64,000 nt of DNA from Prochlorococcus sp. AG-402-L18 (GCA_003216725.1 QCIL01000001.1:62001-126000); one strand, 5' to 3'; positions 8,720 to 17,602 are shown, numbered from the stretch's first letter. The notes: generated by a model from the sequence alone, not told the origin. Made by a program: numbers and translations.

Positions 8720-9433
8720 ATGCAGAAACCTATTAGAGCTCTTCTTCTTTCAGCAGGATTAGGCACCAGATTAAGACCTTTGACTCTAAAAACTCCAAAA
8801 TGCCTTATAGAAATTAATAAGAAGCCCATACTTCAACATTGGTTGAACAAGTTAGAAGATATAAATACTGAAATGATTTTGATAAATACACATTATTTAG
8901 CTAATAAAGTAAATAATTTTTTAAATAATAATTATTCACAAAATAAGAAAATACATTTATTCCATGAGAATAAATTGCTTGGTACAGCCGGTACCCTTTT
9001 AGCTAATTACAAATTTTTCTCAAACTCTACTGGAATTCTCATACATTCTGACAATTATACCCTTATGAAATTACAAGATTTATTAAATTCTCATCATAAT
9101 CGCCCAAATAATTGTTTAATTACAATGCTGACTTTCACAACGAAACATCCAACAAGATGTGGAATTGTTGAGTTAGACAGAGAAGGGATAGTGCAAAATT
9201 TTTTTGAAAAAGTAAATAATCCACCTGGTGATATAGCTAATGGAGCTATTTATGTATTTGGAAATGAATTTATAGAGTGGCTAATAAAAAATCATCCTCA
9301 TGCCAAAGACTTTAGCACTGAAGTATTACCATTTTTATTAGGAAAAATTTATACACATCATACAAATATGAATTACATCGATATTGGAACAATTGATGCT
9401 TTAGAAGAAGCAAGATCTCTTAATATTAACTAA
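8720..9433 (+). CDS. Sugar-1-phosphate nucleotidyltransferase, HddC-like
   Basis: 237 residues. N-terminal signature SAGLGTRLRPLT with TPKCLIEINKKPIL, then LLGTAGTLLAN and the metal-site motif HSDNY, typical of single-domain nucleotidyltransferases such as HddC (GTP + D-glycero-D-manno-heptose-1-P) or RmlA-type proteins. Lying just behind a GmhB-like phosphatase, it most likely activates a heptose-1-phosphate, though glucose- or mannose-1-phosphate enzymes share these motifs. The opposite-strand kinase/nucleotidyltransferase fusion supplies a second activating enzyme, so the island may make two nucleotide sugars. A 176-base gap follows in which I see no gene. Confidence 0.78.
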   Translation: MQKPIRALLLSAGLGTRLRPLTLKTPKCLIEINKKPILQHWLNKLEDINTEMILINTHYLANKVNNFLNNNYSQNKKIHLFHENKLLGTAGTLLANYKFFSNSTGILIHSDNYTLMKLQDLLNSHHNRPNNCLITMLTFTTKHPTRCGIVELDREGIVQNFFEKVNNPPGDIANGAIYVFGNEFIEWLIKNHPHAKDFSTEVLPFLLGKIYTHHTNMNYIDIGTIDALEEARSLNIN

Positions 9434-9609
9434 ACAATAACTTTAATAATCTCTTTGATTTTCTAATTAAAAGATATATATTGAAATTAAACTGTTTTTA
9501 TTTATCAATATCATATCTAATCAAAATAATTAATCAGACTTTTAAAAGTTATGGTTAAATAATTATTGATTAAAAATAAAAATTTAAACTATATGTTCAA
9601 TTATCAAAA

Positions 9610-10818
9610 ATGAATAAAAAAAATAAGCTTATAATTTGTGGTGGTGGAATAATAGGAATCACTATTGCAAGAGAGGCTGCTCTATCAAATAAGTTTTCAG
9701 AAATAAAATTATTAGAAAAAGATCCAACATTAGGTTCTCACTCCACTACAAGAAATAGTGGAGTAATACATGCTGGGTTTTATTACTCTCCTGAAAGTAC
9801 TAAAGCAAAATTATGTAGTAAAGGAAATAAATTAATGAGAGATTACTGCATTAAAAATAATATCAAAACAAATCGTTGTGGAAAGGTCGTCGTTACTCAA
9901 AATGAAAAACAAGAAGAAATATTATTTGAGTTATACGAACGTGGAAAAAAAAATGGATGTGATCTTGAAATATTAAACAAGAATAAATTATACAATTATG
10001 AATCCTTAGGAATTACCTACAAGAACTTTTTATGGTCTCCAAATACATGGAGTATTTCACCAATTGAACTATTGAATAATTTAATAAAAGAATGCAAAAG
10101 TTTGAATATTGACTTTAAAACTGGTGAAAAAATTGTTTCTGCTGGTCCTAGTTTCATAAAAACATCCAAAAATAAAAAGTATTTTTTTGATTATTTTATT
10201 AATACATGCGGAGGATATTCACTTGAAGTTGCTAAGCTTTTTGGAATTAATACAGAATATAAATTATTACCATTTAAAGGTCTTTATTTAAAGTCTTCAG
10301 AAAAAATAAAAAAATTCAAAACTCATATTTATCCAGTACCTGATATTGAGCAACCTTTTTTGGGAATACATACTACTATTACTAGTGATAATTATTTAAA
10401 ATTAGGACCCACTGCAATACCTGTTTTATCTCCTGAAAACTATAAATTATTTGAGGGACTAAATTTTAAAATATCTAAAGAGATTTTTCTTTTACAGATA
10501 AATCTTTTGGCAAAAAATGAATTTGGATTTCGAGATTTAGCATTAAGAGAAATAAAATATCTTGTTAAAAAAAATATTTTAAAAAAAGCCTCTGAATTAA
10601 CAACTGAAAATTTATTAGAAAATGATTATACATGGCATTCTCCAGGAATAAGAGCCCAATTATTTAATGTGTGCACTAAAAAATTAGAAAATGATTTCGT
10701 TTTAGTTAATAAAGATAATACTTTTCATATATTAAATTCTATATCTCCTGCATGGAGTTGTTCATTTATTAATGCTCAAAAAATAGTGTCTAATCTAACT
10801 CAAAAAATTGAAAATTAA
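9610..10818 (+). CDS. FAD-dependent oxidoreductase, L-2-hydroxyglutarate oxidase (LhgO) family
   Basis: 402 residues. FAD-binding motif GGGIIGITIAREAA near the N-terminus, then HSTTRNSGVIHAGFYY, SPNTWSISP, FKGLYLK and PFLGIHTTIT, an arrangement I recognise from LhgO/DAO-type oxidases. LhgO oxidises L-2-hydroxyglutarate to 2-oxoglutarate. The location, between heptose-type sugar genes, suggests oxidation of a hydroxy-acid or sugar precursor instead, but no substrate can be read from sequence. Its 3' end overlaps the converging SIS gene by four bases within TTAATTAA. Confidence 0.78.
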   Translation: MNKKNKLIICGGGIIGITIAREAALSNKFSEIKLLEKDPTLGSHSTTRNSGVIHAGFYYSPESTKAKLCSKGNKLMRDYCIKNNIKTNRCGKVVVTQNEKQEEILFELYERGKKNGCDLEILNKNKLYNYESLGITYKNFLWSPNTWSISPIELLNNLIKECKSLNIDFKTGEKIVSAGPSFIKTSKNKKYFFDYFINTCGGYSLEVAKLFGINTEYKLLPFKGLYLKSSEKIKKFKTHIYPVPDIEQPFLGIHTTITSDNYLKLGPTAIPVLSPENYKLFEGLNFKISKEIFLLQINLLAKNEFGFRDLALREIKYLVKKNILKKASELTTENLLENDYTWHSPGIRAQLFNVCTKKLENDFVLVNKDNTFHILNSISPAWSCSFINAQKIVSNLTQKIEN

Positions 10819-11381
10819 TTAACTGAATATATTGTTTTACCTATAATCAAATCTATTATTAATGTTAGATAGGTGGTATGAATTGACTCGACAATATTAT
10901 ATGATTTACTATCAACCCATATTGAATAATCAGAATTCATATTAAGAAAGTTTTTTGAATTTGAACCGGTCAAAGATGCATTTGGAATTTTGTGTTTCTT
11001 AGAGTATTTCAGACCATTTATCAAATTTTGAGAATTGCCGCTAACACTAATGAAAATCACCCTATCACAAGGCTTTACGTAATATTCAATTGCCTTTGCT
11101 ACCCAATTTTCGTATCCATAATCATTAGCTAAAGCAGTTATCAAGTTATGGTCATTAAAAGCATGAGATTCTATGTTTGCTTGTTTAGTGAAATCAGTAG
11201 CTGCATGACTACATAGGGATGCACTCGCACCATTTCCTACAAAATATAATTTACCATTCGATTTAACAGTATCTTTAATAATATCTCTCAATCCGATTAT
11301 CTTTGAATCGTCTCTTCCTTCAATAATTAACCTGTTATAGTCTGACCAATATCTATCAAGAAATTCTTTATCTTTGTTCAT
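10815..11381 (-). CDS. SIS-domain isomerase, phosphoheptose isomerase (GmhA)-like
   Basis: 188 residues, close to the usual GmhA length. SIS-domain motifs are GNGASASLCSHAATDF (phosphosugar-binding loop) and FISVSGNSQNLINGLKYSKK. GmhA turns sedoheptulose-7-phosphate into heptose-7-phosphate, the first committed heptose step; the kinase/nucleotidyltransferase upstream in the same minus-strand run would act next. It is the last gene of a six-gene minus-strand series and is set off from the SDR gene by 67 bases. An isomerase for another phosphosugar is possible. Confidence 0.8.
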   Translation of the reverse strand: MNKDKEFLDRYWSDYNRLIIEGRDDSKIIGLRDIIKDTVKSNGKLYFVGNGASASLCSHAATDFTKQANIESHAFNDHNLITALANDYGYENWVAKAIEYYVKPCDRVIFISVSGNSQNLINGLKYSKKHKIPNASLTGSNSKNFLNMNSDYSIWVDSKSYNIVESIHTTYLTLIIDLIIGKTIYSVN

Positions 11382-11448
11382 AAGATTATTTTAATAAATA
11401 ATTAATAGTAAGCTTTACATAAGTAATAAAAAAATTAATCATCAATAA

Positions 11449-12402
11449 TTATTCTTTAAACTCAGAAAGACCTAACTTTTTCATCCATTTAACAGTATAT
11501 TTTTCGTCAGATCCATGAATCAATCCTTTTTCAAATTTACTTTTTATTTCTTTTATAGCATCACAAATACTATATTTAGGCCTAAAACCTGTCTTAAGTA
11601 ATTTTGTTGAATCTTGTCTGTATGATCTTGGATCATTTGATTTCGTAACAACTATCTCAGTATTTATAACTTTTGAGACCTCTTCTGCTATTTCTAAAAT
11701 ACTTATATTTTCGAAACCCGCGTTATAGCAGCCTGAAGGGATGTCATTAACTCCTAGAAAGTGTTTATATACATTTACCATATCATTTATATGAATATTA
11801 GGTCTTGTCTGGTTACCTCCAAATACAGTGATTTTACCATTTTTGAGGGCCTGATACGTAAGCATATTTACGCTCACATCAAGTCTCATTCTAGGAGAGA
11901 AACCACATACGGTAGCAGGTCTTATACATTTGATATCTATTTTCTCTTTAAAAGAAAGGAATACCCTTTCTGCAACCATTTTTGTTTTGTTGTAAACAGA
12001 AATAGGTACCAATGGCAAATCTTCCGTAACTTTTAATTCTTCTTTAATACCATATACACTTCCTGAACTTGCATAGATTATTTGACTTACTCCATTTCTC
12101 CAGGCTTTATCTACAATTTGATAACTTGCAAGTACATTCACCTCCCAACTTAAATTCGGGCTCAGCTCAACAGCAGGATCATTTGCAATATTTGCTAGAT
12201 GAATTATTGAATCTATGCCATCCATAGGGATAGCATCAATATTCCTAATATCTTCCTTAATTTTAGTCAAGCAAGGATGATCATCTAAATTATCTCCAAA
12301 CCAATTTGTATCGATACTAACAACCTGGTGACCATCTTTTAGTAATTCAGGAATAAGAACTGATCCTTTATAACCTGATCCACCAGTAACAAGAATCTTC
12401 AT
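11449..12402 (-). CDS. NAD-dependent sugar epimerase/dehydratase (SDR)
   Basis: 317 residues. Rossmann motif TGGSGYKGS at the N-terminus, YASSGSVYG with the catalytic Ser, and VYNKTKMVAE carrying the YxxxK pair; RPATVCGFSPRMRLDV follows in the substrate half. It is an extended SDR acting on a nucleotide sugar, with C3/C4/C5 epimerase or dehydratase activity unresolved. Its ATG overlaps the stop of the next upstream SDR gene by four bases, so the two are translationally coupled and probably act in one pathway with the kinase/nucleotidyltransferase fusion. Confidence 0.82.
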   Translation of the reverse strand: MKILVTGGSGYKGSVLIPELLKDGHQVVSIDTNWFGDNLDDHPCLTKIKEDIRNIDAIPMDGIDSIIHLANIANDPAVELSPNLSWEVNVLASYQIVDKAWRNGVSQIIYASSGSVYGIKEELKVTEDLPLVPISVYNKTKMVAERVFLSFKEKIDIKCIRPATVCGFSPRMRLDVSVNMLTYQALKNGKITVFGGNQTRPNIHINDMVNVYKHFLGVNDIPSGCYNAGFENISILEIAEEVSKVINTEIVVTKSNDPRSYRQDSTKLLKTGFRPKYSICDAIKEIKSKFEKGLIHGSDEKYTVKWMKKLGLSEFKE

Positions 12403-13403
12403 AATTTATGCTCATAATGCCAAGGCAATTCACATAGTAAATCATAATTTTCCTCAACCCAAGCAATTGTTTCCTTTATGCCAGAATTTAAATCAATTTT
12501 GTCATCCCAACCAAATTGATCGCGAATAGATGAGCTATCTAAAAGGTAACTCTGATCTTTACCTAATCTTTCTTCAGATACTTTTACAATTTTTTCAAAC
12601 TCCACATTGCAAATTGAACAAATTTTTTGCACTAATTCTTTAATACTAATTGCTTTTCTTGTTGAAAGATGCCAAGTGGAACCTGACTCAGCCTCAACTA
12701 AAAGTTTCAAGGTTGCATCTACTACATCACTTATATGAATAAATGACCGGATTGATTTACCACCACCATGCAGTAACATTTCCTTCCCAGAAAGTGCGCT
12801 TAATATTGTCCGAGGAATTATTCTATAAAGTTGTTGGCCTGGGCCAAATACATTAGCAGCCCTAGTAAAGATTACTGGGAAATTATAAGCCTCATAAAAA
12901 CTTTTTAAATGCATATCACAAGAAGCCCTACTTACTGCATATGGAGTACTGGGGGAAAATTGTTTCTTCTCATTTATCCATCCTAAGTCAGTACTTCCAT
13001 AAACTTCAGGAGTAGTCACATGCAAATATTTTTTCAGAAAAGATCTTTTTCTTAATTCATCATGCAAAGAAACTTGTGAGACAACATTAGTTTTATACCA
13101 ATGAGTAGGATTTAGCCAACTCTCAGCAACCATACCTTGGGCTGCAAAATTAATTACATATTCAGGCTTAAAACTATCTAAAGTTTTAATAATTTTCTTA
13201 AAGTCTTTATTTAAATCTAATTTCCTAAAAACAAAATCTTTTTTAAAAATATTATGTTTCCATTTATAAGGCAAAAAAACTGATTTGGGCTCTGCAGATC
13301 TACTAATTCCCATAACTTTATATCCAGCTTGCAAAGCCTTATCTACAAAACTTGCTCCACTAAAACTATTGCTACCAATAACTAAAATTTTATTTAAATG
13401 CAT
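12399..13403 (-). CDS. Sugar dehydratase/epimerase-like SDR with Arg in the YxxxK position
   Basis: 334 residues, similar to GDP-mannose or dTDP-glucose 4,6-dehydratases: IGSNSFSGASF (nucleotide loop), FAAQGMVAESW, TTPEVYGS, ARAANVFGPGQQLYRIIPR and GGGKSIRSFIHISD. The catalytic motif reads PYAVSRASCD (codon AGG), so the usual Lys of YxxxK is Arg. I recall SR at this site in some related proteins, so this may be a subfamily trait and not damage. It is coupled to the downstream SDR by a four-base overlap and sits 14 bases after the kinase/nucleotidyltransferase gene. Confidence 0.8.
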   Translation of the reverse strand: MHLNKILVIGSNSFSGASFVDKALQAGYKVMGISRSAEPKSVFLPYKWKHNIFKKDFVFRKLDLNKDFKKIIKTLDSFKPEYVINFAAQGMVAESWLNPTHWYKTNVVSQVSLHDELRKRSFLKKYLHVTTPEVYGSTDLGWINEKKQFSPSTPYAVSRASCDMHLKSFYEAYNFPVIFTRAANVFGPGQQLYRIIPRTILSALSGKEMLLHGGGKSIRSFIHISDVVDATLKLLVEAESGSTWHLSTRKAISIKELVQKICSICNVEFEKIVKVSEERLGKDQSYLLDSSSIRDQFGWDDKIDLNSGIKETIAWVEENYDLLCELPWHYEHKL

Positions 13404-13417
13404 AATAAAAATCCAAA

Positions 13418-14917
13418 CTATAAAAATTTATCTAAAAAGCTTTTTAATTGAGATGCAGATATTGGTTTATTTCCCATATTCTCAACCGCCAAAGCAGCCA
13501 TACAACACCCTAGAGCAGAAGCATCCATAAATTTTATTTTTGTACTTAGAGCAGTAGCCATTAATGCTAAAAGAGAATCTCCTGCACCAGATACATCGAC
13601 TGGATTAGCTGATAATGATGGGAAAGATTGGCTTGGGAGTCCCTTTAATGATGGATCAAAAGATACAAATCCTTGCGCTCCTAACTTCATAATTAACATA
13701 TTGCTATTTGTAATTGAAATTAATTTTGTGATAATACTTTCCAAACCAGATTCTTTATCTTGTAGTGCAATTCTTGCCTCTCTCTCATTTGGACACAGTA
13801 ATGTAAAGTCTTTAAATTTAGTCACTAATCCTATTTGACTACTGCATTGGGTATCTCCAAAAATTTTTAAATTATATTTCTTAGAAAGTTCAATAACTTT
13901 TTTAATTATATTTGGTGTAATAACCCCATATACGAAGTCCGATACAACAATTCCATCAACGTTTGGGGCAAGCTCCTCAAGTTTTTTAATAAATTCTTTT
14001 TCAACTGATTTGCTTAAAAAATGATCATCTAGTCTACTAACCCTAAATAATTTTTGATTTTCTACTAAATATCTTTTTTTAAAAGTTGTTGGCCTTGAAT
14101 TATCCTCAATAAGCTCATAATTAATTCCTTGAATAGACAGTTCTTGTTTGATTATATTTGCATTATTATCTTTGCCTACTACTGATAAAAAATTACATTG
14201 TGCTCCAAGTGCTTTTATATGAGATGCAACAATTGATGCCCCTCCAATAAAATTTTTCTTTCGCAGCTCTCTTACTACTAAAACTGGTGCTTCGGCACTC
14301 ATTCCTAATGCCTCGCATCCTGCATACTGATCAAGAATTGAATCTCCTATCACAAGTAATTTTGTATTTACAAAAGAATCAACAAATTCAATTAGTGATT
14401 TTTTCGTAATATTTTGTCTTTTACAAGCAAGTTGAAATTTTGCTTTATTTTCTTGTTCAATATAACTTTCAGAATTTTCTAGCAAATTTGTACTTGCATA
14501 CTCAACCTCACCGGCATGAAACTGAACATTTTGCTTATTTTTTCTCATCATATTAATTGCCTCAATTATCTCAGGATCTTTAGATTCCTCAAACTCAACC
14601 CCCAAAAACAAAAACTTAGGTTTCAGTTTTTTAATTAACTTAGCAAGAGAAAATTCTTCATTTTTTAACAGAATAATTCCATCAATAATATTTAGCGCAG
14701 TTAAACCCTCTGCTCTCTCTCTCTGTGAAAACTTATATGAATTTTTTATTCCATTATCTGTATCAGGAAGAATTGCAACCAATAAAGTCTTTTCTTGTGA
14801 AGCTGCTTTCTTTAGATATCTAACATGTCCAGGATGGACAGAATTAAAATGTCCATAAGCTAGGACACAATCATTATAAATTGGGCATTCATCAACAGTA
14901 AAAATTGGAACATTCAT
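13418..14917 (-). CDS. Bifunctional nucleotidyltransferase-PfkB kinase, HldE-like with reversed domains
   Basis: 499 residues in two domains. Residues about 15-150 form a cytidylyltransferase-like domain with GHFNSVHPGH (H28xxH31) and a YASTNLL segment. Residues about 185-499 form a PfkB/ribokinase-type kinase with VIGDSILDQY, GGASIVASHIKALGA and the catalytic DVSGAGDS. In the E. coli HldE I know, the kinase is N-terminal and the transferase C-terminal; the order is opposite here. The likely role is phosphorylation of a heptose-7-phosphate at C1 and transfer of a nucleotide to the resulting heptose-1-phosphate. Its start overlaps the dehydrogenase stop by four bases, in line with a GmhA-HldE-type operon. 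The sugar specificity is inferred. Confidence 0.83.
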   Translation of the reverse strand: MNVPIFTVDECPIYNDCVLAYGHFNSVHPGHVRYLKKAASQEKTLLVAILPDTDNGIKNSYKFSQRERAEGLTALNIIDGIILLKNEEFSLAKLIKKLKPKFLFLGVEFEESKDPEIIEAINMMRKNKQNVQFHAGEVEYASTNLLENSESYIEQENKAKFQLACKRQNITKKSLIEFVDSFVNTKLLVIGDSILDQYAGCEALGMSAEAPVLVVRELRKKNFIGGASIVASHIKALGAQCNFLSVVGKDNNANIIKQELSIQGINYELIEDNSRPTTFKKRYLVENQKLFRVSRLDDHFLSKSVEKEFIKKLEELAPNVDGIVVSDFVYGVITPNIIKKVIELSKKYNLKIFGDTQCSSQIGLVTKFKDFTLLCPNEREARIALQDKESGLESIITKLISITNSNMLIMKLGAQGFVSFDPSLKGLPSQSFPSLSANPVDVSGAGDSLLALMATALSTKIKFMDASALGCCMAALAVENMGNKPISASQLKSFLDKFL

Positions 14918-15966
14918 AAATTTATTACTACCCTTCCAACACTTTTGCCACTTTGCATCGAACTAATTGCTGCATTAATATTTTTCAGATTATATCTTTC
15001 GCTTACTAGACCTTCAATACCCCATATACCAGCATTAAATAAATTTAAATAACGAGGAATATCTTTATTTGGAGTACATTCTCCTCCATGCGAGCCTATG
15101 ATGGATTTACCAAAATGTAACGGTAAAGAATATATTTTTATATTTGAATTAATACTTGGTACACCTACAAGGATTAATCTGCCTTCGCTATTAGTTATTT
15201 CATAACCCATTTCAATAATTTCAGGGAGCCCAGTATTATCAATAAATACGTCCAAAGATTTACCGTTTAATATTTTTAATATCATTTCTCTTGGATCATA
15301 TTTACTTGAATTAATAATATGAGTAGCTCCAAATGTTTTAGCTAATTTCAATCTTGAATCATACAAATCAACAGCAATAATTGGCCACGCAGACGAAAGA
15401 GAGCTTGCTTGAATAATATTTAGTCCTATTCCTCCAGCACCAAAAACAACAATAGATTCACCAATTCTTAATTTTGCATTATTTTCAATTACACCAAAGC
15501 CTGTAGTAATAGCACATCCAAACAATGCAGCCAACTCTCTATTAGTATCCTTAGGAACAGTTGTACACCTATTTTCACTAACCACAGCATATTTATTAAA
15601 TGTTGTTACCCAACCAGCATTAACTTTATTACCCCTCCAAATATAATTTGGAGTTTGAGATTCAATACCTACTCCTTTTCTCCAATGTAATACAACTAAA
15701 TCACCTTTACTTAAGGTTTTAACGCCAGGACCCACACTAAGGACAGTTCCACAGCCTTCATGGCCTAAAAGATGAGGTAAATATTTATCAGGCCCTTTAG
15801 CACCAGTTATTTCACCAATTTGCGAACCACAAATACCACTTACATGAACTTCAACTAAGACCTGTCCAATTTCTAATTTTTCAGGTAACTGGACCTTATC
15901 AACAATAAGCTTTTTATTCTGTTCTATCAGAATGGCAGCTTCAGTATATTTAACAGGTAAAGTCAT
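14914..15966 (-). CDS. Zinc-type medium-chain alcohol/sugar dehydrogenase
   Basis: 350 residues of the MDR family. Catalytic-zinc ligands fall in GICGSQIGE (Cys) and LGHEGCGTVLSVG (His, Glu), with the NAD(P) motif GAGGIGLNIIQ in the C-terminal half. The stretch between about residues 90 and 125, where many alcohol dehydrogenases carry four structural-zinc cysteines, contains none, so only one zinc is expected. Lying between a methyltransferase gene (8 bases upstream) and the kinase/nucleotidyltransferase fusion (four-base overlap), it probably oxidises or reduces a sugar or cyclitol intermediate of the same pathway. Substrate unknown. Confidence 0.83.
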   Translation of the reverse strand: MTLPVKYTEAAILIEQNKKLIVDKVQLPEKLEIGQVLVEVHVSGICGSQIGEITGAKGPDKYLPHLLGHEGCGTVLSVGPGVKTLSKGDLVVLHWRKGVGIESQTPNYIWRGNKVNAGWVTTFNKYAVVSENRCTTVPKDTNRELAALFGCAITTGFGVIENNAKLRIGESIVVFGAGGIGLNIIQASSLSSAWPIIAVDLYDSRLKLAKTFGATHIINSSKYDPREMILKILNGKSLDVFIDNTGLPEIIEMGYEITNSEGRLILVGVPSINSNIKIYSLPLHFGKSIIGSHGGECTPNKDIPRYLNLFNAGIWGIEGLVSERYNLKNINAAISSMQSGKSVGRVVINL

Positions 15967-15974
15967 TTCTCTAA

Positions 15975-16646
15975 TTACTCAAAATATATAAAAGAATAAT
16001 CACCTGAATAACCAGTATAATTAAACCACCATAACCATTCCTTAGGATTATTAAAAGCTTCGCATGTTACTTGCCAATACAATAAATTAGCTTTTTCTAA
16101 TTCATTCCTATAACTTTCTACACAAATATATTTTTTACTTTTGGCAACTCTCTCAATTTCTTTTAATGATTTCTCTAAATTATAATTTTCTAGACAATGC
16201 AAAGTGTTGATCGATATGACTAGGTCAAAAAAGTTATCTTCCCAATTTAAATTATTTGAATTACCTACAGATAAAAATCTCGATATTTCAGGCTTTGAAT
16301 TTTGAATCGCATATTCTGAAATGTCAACACCATAGATTTCGGCATTAGGGAGAATTTTTTTAAAATCGTAGAGAAGATAACCTTTCCCACAGCCTACATC
16401 CAGAATTTTAGGATTTTGTGGTAAATCATAGTAATCTATCATCTTTAAAGCGACTTGACTCCACCTATCAGGTATATATTTATAACCTCCATAACAAATT
16501 CTCCTATCTCCATCCCAGTATTCATAATCAAATTTTTTTGCAAGCTCTGCAGCTTTATGTTTTGGGAAATCAGTATCATTAACCCTAGCCAAATAATCCC
16601 TAGAAGTGTTTTTATGTAGAACACTCATGAAATCAACTTCTTGCAT
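15975..16646 (-). CDS. Class I SAM-dependent methyltransferase
   Basis: 223 residues. Motif I ILDVGCGKG at 81-89, an acidic motif (EIYGVDIS) and VISINTLHCL are typical of Rossmann-fold methyltransferases (Methyltransf_11/25 type). It is the first gene of the six-gene minus-strand series that includes the SIS isomerase and the kinase/nucleotidyltransferase, so methylation of the same sugar or its lipid-linked form is the simplest guess. A second Met at residue 7 is an alternative start. The protein ends soon after the core fold, without a recognisable extra domain. Confidence 0.8.
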   Translation of the reverse strand: MQEVDFMSVLHKNTSRDYLARVNDTDFPKHKAAELAKKFDYEYWDGDRRICYGGYKYIPDRWSQVALKMIDYYDLPQNPKILDVGCGKGYLLYDFKKILPNAEIYGVDISEYAIQNSKPEISRFLSVGNSNNLNWEDNFFDLVISINTLHCLENYNLEKSLKEIERVAKSKKYICVESYRNELEKANLLYWQVTCEAFNNPKEWLWWFNYTGYSGDYSFIYFE

Positions 16647-17046
16647 ATTTTTGTATTAGCTAATAAATCGTAAATTACTTTTTAAGTAAATCAACTTTAT
16701 ATTCAATAACCTACTATCCAATTGGCACTACAATTTATTTTTAAATAAATGAAAATAATATTTAATAAATAGTTTAGTCAAACTAAGTGAAATATTTTGT
16801 CTCTAATTTCGCAAAAAAAAACATTGATCTATCTCAATTAGAAATTCCAATATTTATAATTTCATTAATCGAAATTATGGAAATTTATTAAAGGAATAAA
16901 GTTTTAAGACTATAGAAATAAAATTTATTATGTAAGATAACTTTTTTTTTAAATATTACTATTAGATTTGGAATCTTTGAATTTGCAGTTAAAAAATATG
17001 AATAAATAATTTTTTGTATAATAAGCAAATAGTGAATTTACTATAA
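16647..17046. other. 400-bp AT-rich gap between divergent genes
   Basis: Longest stretch without a credible gene. It contains an 18-base inverted repeat ATTTATTT-TT-AAATAAAT (16733-16750), a GTG-initiated frame of 34 codons at 16787-16891 with no recognisable similarity, and a consensus -10 hexamer near its right end. It may hold promoters for both flanking genes, or be the remains of a gene lost from beside gtrA. Confidence 0.5.
17017..17022 (+). promoter_or_regulatory. Candidate -10 element for the GtrA gene
   Basis: Perfect TATAAT, 24 bases before the ATG at 17047, which would give a leader of under 20 bases, as is common in this genome type. No convincing -35 box is seen, and the background is very AT-rich, so chance occurrence is possible. 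Confidence 0.35.
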
Positions 17047-17436
17047 ATGAGAATTCTTAGAAAATTCAAAAATAATGGCAAAAAAAGATTATTTTTGGTT
17101 TTCGGTTTATACAACTTTTTAATTACTAATCTAGTTCTTCAAGTTTTACTATTATTTGTTCCCATTTTTATTTCTACAATAATTAGCCAATTTGTGAACC
17201 TTTCATTTGGTTTTTATTTTTATGGTAAAAAAGTCTTTAAACTTGCAAAACTAACCTCCTTAGTAATCAAAAAATATGTATTATTAGCATTATTTGCTTG
17301 GATATTAAATACATTACTAATTAAATTGCTCGTAAATTATGGATTAAACAAAAATCTTTCTGCGATGCTACTTGTCCCTCTAATGGCTTCGTTATCTTAC
17401 TATTTCCAAAATAAATTTGTTTTTGTGAAAGATTAG
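17047..17436 (+). CDS. GtrA-family membrane protein
   Basis: 129 residues with four hydrophobic segments (about 15-38, 40-58, 72-93, 98-118) and the GtrA-type ending in which an aromatic NKFVFVK motif follows the last helix; the first half also ends a helix in FYFYGKKVF, the family's internal repeat of that pattern. GtrA proteins are thought to flip or hand over polyprenyl-linked sugars and usually lie beside a GtrB-like GT2 glycosyltransferase. None is adjacent here: the upstream gap holds no gene and the next gene encodes a beta-barrel protein. The partner may be elsewhere or lost. Confidence 0.78.
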   Translation: MRILRKFKNNGKKRLFLVFGLYNFLITNLVLQVLLLFVPIFISTIISQFVNLSFGFYFYGKKVFKLAKLTSLVIKKYVLLALFAWILNTLLIKLLVNYGLNKNLSAMLLVPLMASLSYYFQNKFVFVKD

Positions 17437-17602
17437 CCTAAAGTCATATCTTTTTAAAATGAGAGAATTTTCTTTTATAGATGGTAAAAGATTACCGCAA
17501 CTTTAACTATTATAATTTGAAAATATATTCAATTAACAAAAAAGAAAAAATAATGTATCTGATAATATTTTAAATAAAGCCTAAAAATAATAATTTGAAT
17601 CA

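Noticed and set aside
9434..9609. Possible small gene between the HddC-like and LhgO-like genes
   Set aside because: Both strands are broken by frequent stops and no protein-like sequence is seen; treated as non-coding leader.
16787..16891. 34-codon frame in the 400-bp gap, GTG start
   Set aside because: Too short and without recognisable motif; such a frame is expected by chance in AT-rich DNA, although a decayed gene remnant cannot be excluded.
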